This document shows, piece after piece, positions 20,952 to 24,223 of a stretch of DNA of 24,223 bases. Origin of the DNA: a virus; the IMG/VR virus record IMGVR_UViG_3300009168_000109, positions 1 through 24,223 of that record; one strand, 5' to 3'. The translations under genes were made by a program, and so were the position numbers. The notes beneath the pieces were generated by a model. It saw nothing but the letters and a program-made list of their open reading frames with translations. It made no database searches and was not told the DNA's origin. Numbering within the stretch: the stretch's first letter is position 1; each line of letters opens with the position of its first letter.

Positions 20952-21529
20952 CGCGGCGCCGCGATCCCCTGGCCGCGCTGCAGCTGCGCCTCGTGCTCGA
21001 GCTCGAGCGGCGCCGCAGCAACGATCGCGAGCGCCAGGCGCGCCGGCGCGCGACACACCGCCAGAAAAAAATGTCACAGTCACAATCCGTCACTATGGGC
21101 TCTGGCGGTCCGTTATGGGGACAAGTGTCACGTGACATCGAAACTCCACAACAGCCCACGACCAATGAATCCGGGCCGAAATTCGCCGACGTGTCACGTG
21201 ACTGTCACAGCGCCCTCGCGCGCGGCGATCAAGATCCCGTAGTACGTTCTTCTGTACTTAGTACGTACGTACGTACAGCGGCGCTGCCGCGCCGCGATTT
21301 CCACATGGCCAAAGCCACGCTGTGGAAACGCGCGATCGCCATCGCCCACCAGGCGATCGACGAGTGGCCCACCGACAGCGCGAGCCAGGCCGAGGCCTTC
21401 AAACAACACTGCGCCGATCAGGGCCTGCCCTACGCGGAGCGATCGCCCGACAACCCGCGGCCGCTCTACGTGCGCGCGCTCGAGGCCGCGCACATGCAGC
21501 GGCGCCGACGAAAGGTCGCCAATGGCTGA
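20948..21529 (+). CDS. Early protein of unknown family containing an origin-like DNA cluster
   Basis: This 193-residue protein starts at a GTG overlapping the previous stop. The first 45 residues are a very basic helix (ERRRSNDRERQARRRATHRQ, KK). Residues 46-115 are polar and low-complexity with the repeated VSRD, and this is where the DNA has the palindromes and GTAC repeats listed next. The C-terminal part (AKATLWKRAIAIAHQAIDEW, FKQHCADQGLPYAERSPDNP, RPLYVRALEAA) is compact and helical. A helix pattern plus an internal origin recalls lambda O-type initiators, but no family match is visible. An alternative is two genes, the second from ATG 21305, but that ATG has no ribosome binding site. 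Confidence 0.62.
   Translation: MTRRRDPLAALQLRLVLELERRRSNDRERQARRRATHRQKKMSQSQSVTMGSGGPLWGQVSRDIETPQQPTTNESGPKFADVSRDCHSALARGDQDPVVRSSVLSTYVRTAALPRRDFHMAKATLWKRAIAIAHQAIDEWPTDSASQAEAFKQHCADQGLPYAERSPDNPRPLYVRALEAAHMQRRRRKVANG
21071..21278. repeat. Cluster of TGTCAC sites, palindromes and GTAC repeats (origin-like)
   Basis: GTGTCACGTGAC occurs twice exactly (21125-21136 and 21191-21202, 66 bp apart), each containing the perfect palindrome GTCACGTGAC. Further TGTCAC or GTCAC half-sites lie at 21072, 21079, 21089 and 21203. About 60 bp on, GTAC occurs six times between 21242 and 21276, including four in tandem (21261-21276), framed by CTGTAC and GTACAG. The region is clearly less GC-rich than its surroundings. 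Such iteron-like clustering inside an early gene fits a replication origin or operator. Confidence 0.6.
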
Positions 21530-21761
21530 CACCTGCACACGCGAGCTCGAGGACGGGACGCTCTGCGGCGGCCGCCTGGCGCCGGCGATTCTTGGCCGGC
21601 ACACCGGGCGCTGGCTGCGCACGTGTACGCGCTGCGTCGAGACGATCACCGTCGAGGAGCCGCCCGAGATCCGCGACTCGGCCCGGCCGGTGATCGGGTT
21701 CGCCGTCGCGCACGATCTGCCGCTCACCTGGCAGCAGCGCCACGAGGAGCGCGAACCATGA
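21522..21761 (+). CDS. Small zinc-ribbon protein
   Basis: This 79-residue protein has its ATG overlapping the end of the previous gene. It shows MADTCTRELEDGTLCGGRL, then WLRTCTRCVETITVEEPPEI. Cys residues in CTRELEDGTLCGG and CTRC form a four-Cys zinc site. The rest is acidic and helical (PLTWQQRHEEREP). It lies in a tight ATGA-coupled series of small early genes. No function can be assigned. Confidence 0.65.
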   Translation: MADTCTRELEDGTLCGGRLAPAILGRHTGRWLRTCTRCVETITVEEPPEIRDSARPVIGFAVAHDLPLTWQQRHEEREP

Positions 21762-21970
21762 GGCGCCGCGTCGATCCGCGCACCGCGCATTGTGCGCCGC
21801 CCAGCGAGCCGACATGTTCGCTCGCCGGCGCTGCCCCGCGGGGCGTGCTGGTGCCGATGGTGCCGCCCTGGGAGCTCGAGGAGACCGGCGATCTGCAGAA
21901 CACGATGCACAACGCGGACGAGCGGATCCGGCAGATGACGCGCCGGGGCGCGGCGACGGGGGCGCGATGA
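21758..21970 (+). CDS. Small unknown early protein
   Basis: This 70-residue protein is in the same translationally coupled series, with ATGA overlaps at both ends. It reads MRRRVDPRTAHCAPPSEPTC, then VLVPMVPPWELEETGDLQNT and HNADERIRQMTRRGA. The PPWELEETGDLQNTMHNAD segment is compositionally ordinary and looks real; the N-terminal part is arginine-rich. No family is recognised. Confidence 0.5.
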   Translation: MRRRVDPRTAHCAPPSEPTCSLAGAAPRGVLVPMVPPWELEETGDLQNTMHNADERIRQMTRRGAATGAR

Positions 21971-22194
21971 ACGAAGACAGGACGCAACGCCTGGCGCGAC
22001 TACTCGATGCGCAGGCCGCGGTCGATCTCGTGCTCTCGCGCGACCAGCAAGAACGTGAACGACAGGCCGACGGCAGCTTTCGCGTGCGCTGCTGCCGCTG
22101 CGGGACGTCGGTCAGCAACCCGCTTCCGGTCGCGGTGATCGTGCGCGCCTGGGTGGAGTGTCCCGAGTGCGCCGCGCGCGAGGCCGATCGATGA
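21967..22194 (+). CDS. Small protein with zinc ribbon
   Basis: This 75-residue protein overlaps the stop of the previous gene by ATGA. A helical N-terminus (MNEDRTQRLARLLDAQAAVD, RDQQERERQADG) is followed by a zinc ribbon CCRCG and WVECPECA. The layout of a helix plus a four-Cys ribbon is common in small phage regulators and RNA-binding proteins. Its stop overlaps the VRR-NUC start. Function unknown. Confidence 0.62.
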   Translation: MNEDRTQRLARLLDAQAAVDLVLSRDQQERERQADGSFRVRCCRCGTSVSNPLPVAVIVRAWVECPECAAREADR

Positions 22195-22550
22195 CGACAC
22201 GCCTCGAAAAAATCGAGCAGGCCGAGACCGTGCGGCTGCTCGAAACGATCGGCGCCGCGGTGTGGGTGCTCGGCACCAGGCGCCCGCGGGGCCACGCCTG
22301 CCCGAGTTGCGGCACGTTTGTGGCCGAGTCGCAGAGCACGCGGCAGACGCCCGGGATTAGCGACCTGGTGGCCTTCCTGCCCGGCCTGCCGTCGCCGGTG
22401 CTGTTCATCGAACAGAAGCGCGCGGGCGGCACGCTCTCGCCGGCGCAGCAAGATTTTCGCGCGATCGTCGAGTGCTCGACGGCGCGCTACGTCACCGGCA
22501 CGCTCGACGATGTGATCGCCTGGCTGAAGGCGGCGGGGTACGTGCGGTGA
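22191..22550 (+). CDS. VRR-NUC domain endonuclease with zinc-knuckle insert
   Basis: This 119-residue protein is a small PD-(D/E)xK-type nuclease of the VRR-NUC family, which cuts structured DNA. The motif TPGISDLVAFLPG carries D58, FIEQKRAGG carries E74 and K76, and LSPAQQDF carries Q86. The end (TLDDVIAWLKAAG) matches the family. An extra CPSC (C37, C40) lies between the first helix and the catalytic motifs and is not part of the usual core. It could resolve recombination or packaging intermediates, a common role for phage VRR-NUC proteins. Start and stop overlap their neighbours. Confidence 0.85.
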   Translation: MTTRLEKIEQAETVRLLETIGAAVWVLGTRRPRGHACPSCGTFVAESQSTRQTPGISDLVAFLPGLPSPVLFIEQKRAGGTLSPAQQDFRAIVECSTARYVTGTLDDVIAWLKAAGYVR

Positions 22551-22801
22551 GGATCATTTGCTGGATCCTCGGGCATGGCCCGACGACGCTCGAGCGCAGC
22601 GCCGAGGGCCGGCCGATGTACCGCTGTCTCAGTTGTTGGGAAACGTGGCCGCGGCCGATCACGGCGTGGCCCCCGCGAGGGCCGTATGGCAGACAACTCG
22701 AAGAAACGACCGGCCATGACGATCGAGGCGCCGCCGCGCCTAAGCCTGATCGAGATGATGGATCGCTACATGCGCCTCACGCCCGACCTGCTGATCGCTG
22801 A
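22547..22801 (+). CDS. Possible small CxxC protein
   Basis: A GTG at 22547 overlaps the previous stop and opens an 84-residue frame. The first part, VRIICWILGHGPTTLERSAE, followed by MYRCLSCWETWPRPITAW, looks real (a CILGH start and CxxC, as in many short phage zinc proteins). The remaining 35 residues are rich in Arg, Pro, Ala and His and overlap the next gene by 116 nt, so they may be a reading-through tail. Included as a moderately supported gene. Confidence 0.45.
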   Translation: MRIICWILGHGPTTLERSAEGRPMYRCLSCWETWPRPITAWPPRGPYGRQLEETTGHDDRGAAAPKPDRDDGSLHAPHARPADR

Positions 22802-22934
22802 AGCGCGGCGCCTCGAGGCGCGCGATCACGTGCGCGCCGATCCCGAGGTGCAAGTGTTTCTCGGCGTACTGACCGGGCGGATCGCCGCGCTCGAGGATCG
22901 CCTCGCCGATATCCGGCGCGTCACGCTCAATTGA
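22686..22934 (+). CDS. Small helical early protein
   Basis: This 82-residue protein starts at ATG 22686 (GAGGGCC upstream gives a weak ribosome binding site; a second ATG lies 10 codons on). It has MADNSKKRPAMTIEAPPRLS, then helices LIEMMDRYMRLTPDLLIAEA, RRLEARDHVRADPEVQ, VFLGVLTGRIAALEDRLADI. The amphipathic helices suggest a small oligomer. No family is recognised; it overlaps the possible CxxC gene. Confidence 0.6.
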   Translation: MADNSKKRPAMTIEAPPRLSLIEMMDRYMRLTPDLLIAEARRLEARDHVRADPEVQVFLGVLTGRIAALEDRLADIRRVTLN

Positions 22935-22952
22935 ACGAAGGGACACAGAGCC

Positions 22953-23135
22953 ATGGGACTGATAAGCGTGCTGATCGTGCTCATCGTCGTCGGCGTGCTG
23001 CTCTGGCTGGTGGAAACCCAGATCCCGATGGCGCCGCCGATGAAAGTGATCATCCGGGTGGTGGTCGTGATCGTCGTGGTGCTCTGGCTGCTCCGCCTGT
23101 TCGTCGGCGACATCCCCTTCCCCATGGTGCGCTGA
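22953..23135 (+). CDS. Small two-helix membrane protein (Thivi_2564-like)
   Basis: This 60-residue protein has two hydrophobic helices, MGLISVLIVLIVVGVLLWLV and, after a short ETQIPMAPPMK turn, VIIRVVVVIVVVLWLLRLFV. It matches the small Thivi_2564-type membrane family seen in phages and bacteria, whose role is not established. A ribosome binding site GAAGGGA precedes the ATG, and the TGATG junction couples it to the next gene. A lysis role is possible, but the location in the early operon argues against a simple holin. Confidence 0.75.
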   Translation: MGLISVLIVLIVVGVLLWLVETQIPMAPPMKVIIRVVVVIVVVLWLLRLFVGDIPFPMVR

Positions 23136-23347
23136 TGGCGAAAACCTATCTCGGCGACAGCGTCTATAGCGAGGACACCGACGACGGGCTGGTGCTCACG
23201 ACGGAGAACGGCGGCCCGCCGTCCAACACCATCGTGCTCGATGCCGTCGTCGCCGCCTACCTGACGGTGATCATTGAACGCCGCTTCGCCGGCCCGCCGC
23301 TGCGGCCTAGCACCGGCGCCGGGCGCTCACAGTGGGAGGAAAGTTGA
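23135..23347 (+). CDS. Small conserved phage protein (YLGDSVY family)
   Basis: This 70-residue protein begins MAKTYLGDSVYSEDTDDGLV and continues with LTTENGGPPSNTIVLDAVVA, the recurring pattern of a very common, unnamed phage protein. It is coupled to the membrane protein by TGATG. The end is arginine-poor and proline-rich. No function is established for the family. Confidence 0.72.
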   Translation: MAKTYLGDSVYSEDTDDGLVLTTENGGPPSNTIVLDAVVAAYLTVIIERRFAGPPLRPSTGAGRSQWEES

Positions 23348-23472
23348 CGCCGATCCCGTGCGTGCCGAGTGGCCCGGAGCGGCGGCAGGGCCACGTGTGG
23401 TCGAGCCGTGACGCCGCGGCCGTGTGTGGATGTCCGATGCGCCTGACCTGGGCGCAGAGCGTAGGAGGAGTG

Positions 23473-23811
23473 ATGGCGAAGCGAGCGAAGGCACCAAAGA
23501 CCGTGAACGGACGCCCGGCGCGCAAGCCGCAGAAGCAGCGGCCACTGCCGGGCATGGAGGATCGGGCGAATCGTGAGCTCGAGGAGATCGCGCTGGCGTA
23601 CGCTGACGTGCGCGATCGCCGGGTCGCACTCCTCGCCGAAGAGGTGACGCTCAAGCAGCGGGCCTTTGCGACGCTGAAGCGGCTGGGCCGGCAGACGTAT
23701 CACCGTGACGGGATCGATATGGCGATCGTGCCGGGCGAGGAAACGCTGAAGGTAAAGGTGTCGCCGCCACCGGTCGACGCCCAGGCCGTGATCGACGAGG
23801 CGACGTCGTAA
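23473..23811 (+). CDS. Coiled-coil early protein of a common phage family
   Basis: This 112-residue protein starts at ATG 23473 with GGAGGAG just before it. A basic start (MAKRAKAPKTVNGRPARKPQ) leads to LPGMEDRANRELEEIALAYA, a long helix likely to coil (DVRDRRVALLAEEVTLKQRAFATL) and YHRDGIDMAIVPGEETLKVK. This pattern is common in phage proteins of unknown role, sometimes compared with Gam-like DNA-end proteins. The frame is open upstream to GTG 23332 or TTG 23344, with GGAGG nearby; the extra 43 residues include HVW and CGC and might be a fused zinc-binding part. Confidence 0.72.
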   Translation: MAKRAKAPKTVNGRPARKPQKQRPLPGMEDRANRELEEIALAYADVRDRRVALLAEEVTLKQRAFATLKRLGRQTYHRDGIDMAIVPGEETLKVKVSPPPVDAQAVIDEATS

Positions 23812-23812
23812 G

Positions 23813-24148
23813 GTGCCTCTCGCGCCGCCCCGGGCGTGCTGGTGCGGGCGCATCGCCTGCCCCGTGCACCGGCGCCAAGACGGCGCCTGGGCGGGCCGCC
23901 GGGTGGTCCCGCCGCGCCTCCGGGGCCGAGCCCTGCAGCGCGCACGTGTGCAACTGTTCGACCGACAGCCCTTATGCGAGCCATGTCGAGAAGCCGGCCG
24001 CACGACCGTGGCGACCATCCGTGATCACCTGGTCCCGCTCGCCGAAGGAGGCCCCGACAATGAGACCAATACCCAGGCGATCTGCAAAACCTGCCACGAT
24101 GCGAAAACCGCGCGAGAAGCGACGCGCGGCCGCGGCCGATCCCGGTGA
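23813..24148 (+). CDS. HNH endonuclease
   Basis: This 111-residue protein begins at a GTG next to the preceding stop. Zinc-binding Cys pairs frame a beta-beta-alpha-metal fold: LCEPCREAG, then TIRDHLVPLAEGGPDNETNT, QAICKTCHDAKTARE. The DHLVPLAEGG motif carries the catalytic His. In many cos phages of the HK97 type such a nuclease lies just before the small terminase and takes part in packaging cleavage. Here it is the last gene, and the small terminase is first, so the two would meet on a circular map. An N-terminal CWCGRIACPVH motif is an extra metal-site candidate. Confidence 0.88.
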   Translation: MPLAPPRACWCGRIACPVHRRQDGAWAGRRVVPPRLRGRALQRARVQLFDRQPLCEPCREAGRTTVATIRDHLVPLAEGGPDNETNTQAICKTCHDAKTAREATRGRGRSR

Positions 24149-24154
24149 TCCAAA

Positions 24155-24174
24155 TGGAAGTGATTTCACTTCCA
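24155..24174. repeat. Inverted repeat after the HNH gene
   Basis: TGGAAGTGA and TCACTTCCA form a perfect 9-bp stem with a 2-nt loop, starting 7 nt after the HNH stop. It is followed by a run of seven G (24184-24190), and another run of eight G lies at 32-39, before the small terminase. No U-run follows, so it is not a classical terminator. The site may be part of the cos or terminase-binding region, judged by position. Confidence 0.55.
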
Positions 24175-24223
24175 CCACAGCCCGGGGGGGCGTTGGGATG
24201 TTTGGTGCCGCGACTCGGGAAAC

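Noticed and set aside
21194-21910. 238-codon minus-strand frame in the early region
   Set aside because: It lacks motifs and lies opposite several coupled plus-strand genes with zinc ribbons.

Overview
The window holds what looks like the complete genome of a small temperate siphovirus-type phage with an HK97-like head. It is strongly GC-rich and tightly packed, and most consecutive genes overlap by ATGA, GTGA or TAATG junctions. The host cannot be named from this sequence. High GC and a tRNA-Arg(UCG) fragment at the attachment site point to a high-GC bacterium.

Layout: (1) 47-6983, DNA packaging and head: P27-type small terminase, large terminase, a ribbon-helix-helix protein, a fused prohead protease-major capsid protein, portal, a collagen-like/carbohydrate-binding protein and two head-tail connectors. 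(2) 6985-14723, tail: gp10-like completion protein, tail terminator, tail tube, a small conserved tail protein, a tail assembly chaperone with a -1 frameshift site, a short tape measure, a very large tail hub carrying two repeat arrays, and a small tail protein. (3) 14720-17209, tail spike and small genes: a fascin-like plus glycosidase-like protein, two tiny single-helix membrane proteins and a small zinc-ribbon protein. No endolysin can be recognised. (4) 17210-17821, attP: the 3' half of tRNA-Arg(UCG) flanked by repeated arm-like sequences, then a hairpin. (5) 17822-19478, minus strand: tyrosine integrase and an XRE-type repressor. (6) 19479-23811, plus strand: a divergent early operon starting with a Cro-like regulator and an excisionase-like winged helix, followed by many small overlapping genes. 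Several of these carry CxxC zinc-ribbon motifs, one is a VRR-NUC nuclease and one contains an origin-like cluster of palindromes. (7) 23813-24148, an HNH endonuclease, which in many cos phages lies next to the small terminase. The end and start of the window are therefore probably adjacent in a circular molecule.

How it fits together: the attP core is uninterrupted and has tail genes on one side and the integrase on the other, so the sequenced molecule appears to be the excised or virion form, not an integrated prophage. The repressor and the Cro-like gene diverge from an AT-rich operator region. The early operon has no polymerase, helicase or primase, so replication probably leans on the host. 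The best places to look for new biology are the origin-like cluster inside an early gene, the integrase with replaced catalytic residues, the hub protein with an inserted repeat array, the fascin-glycosidase spike and the missing lysis cassette.
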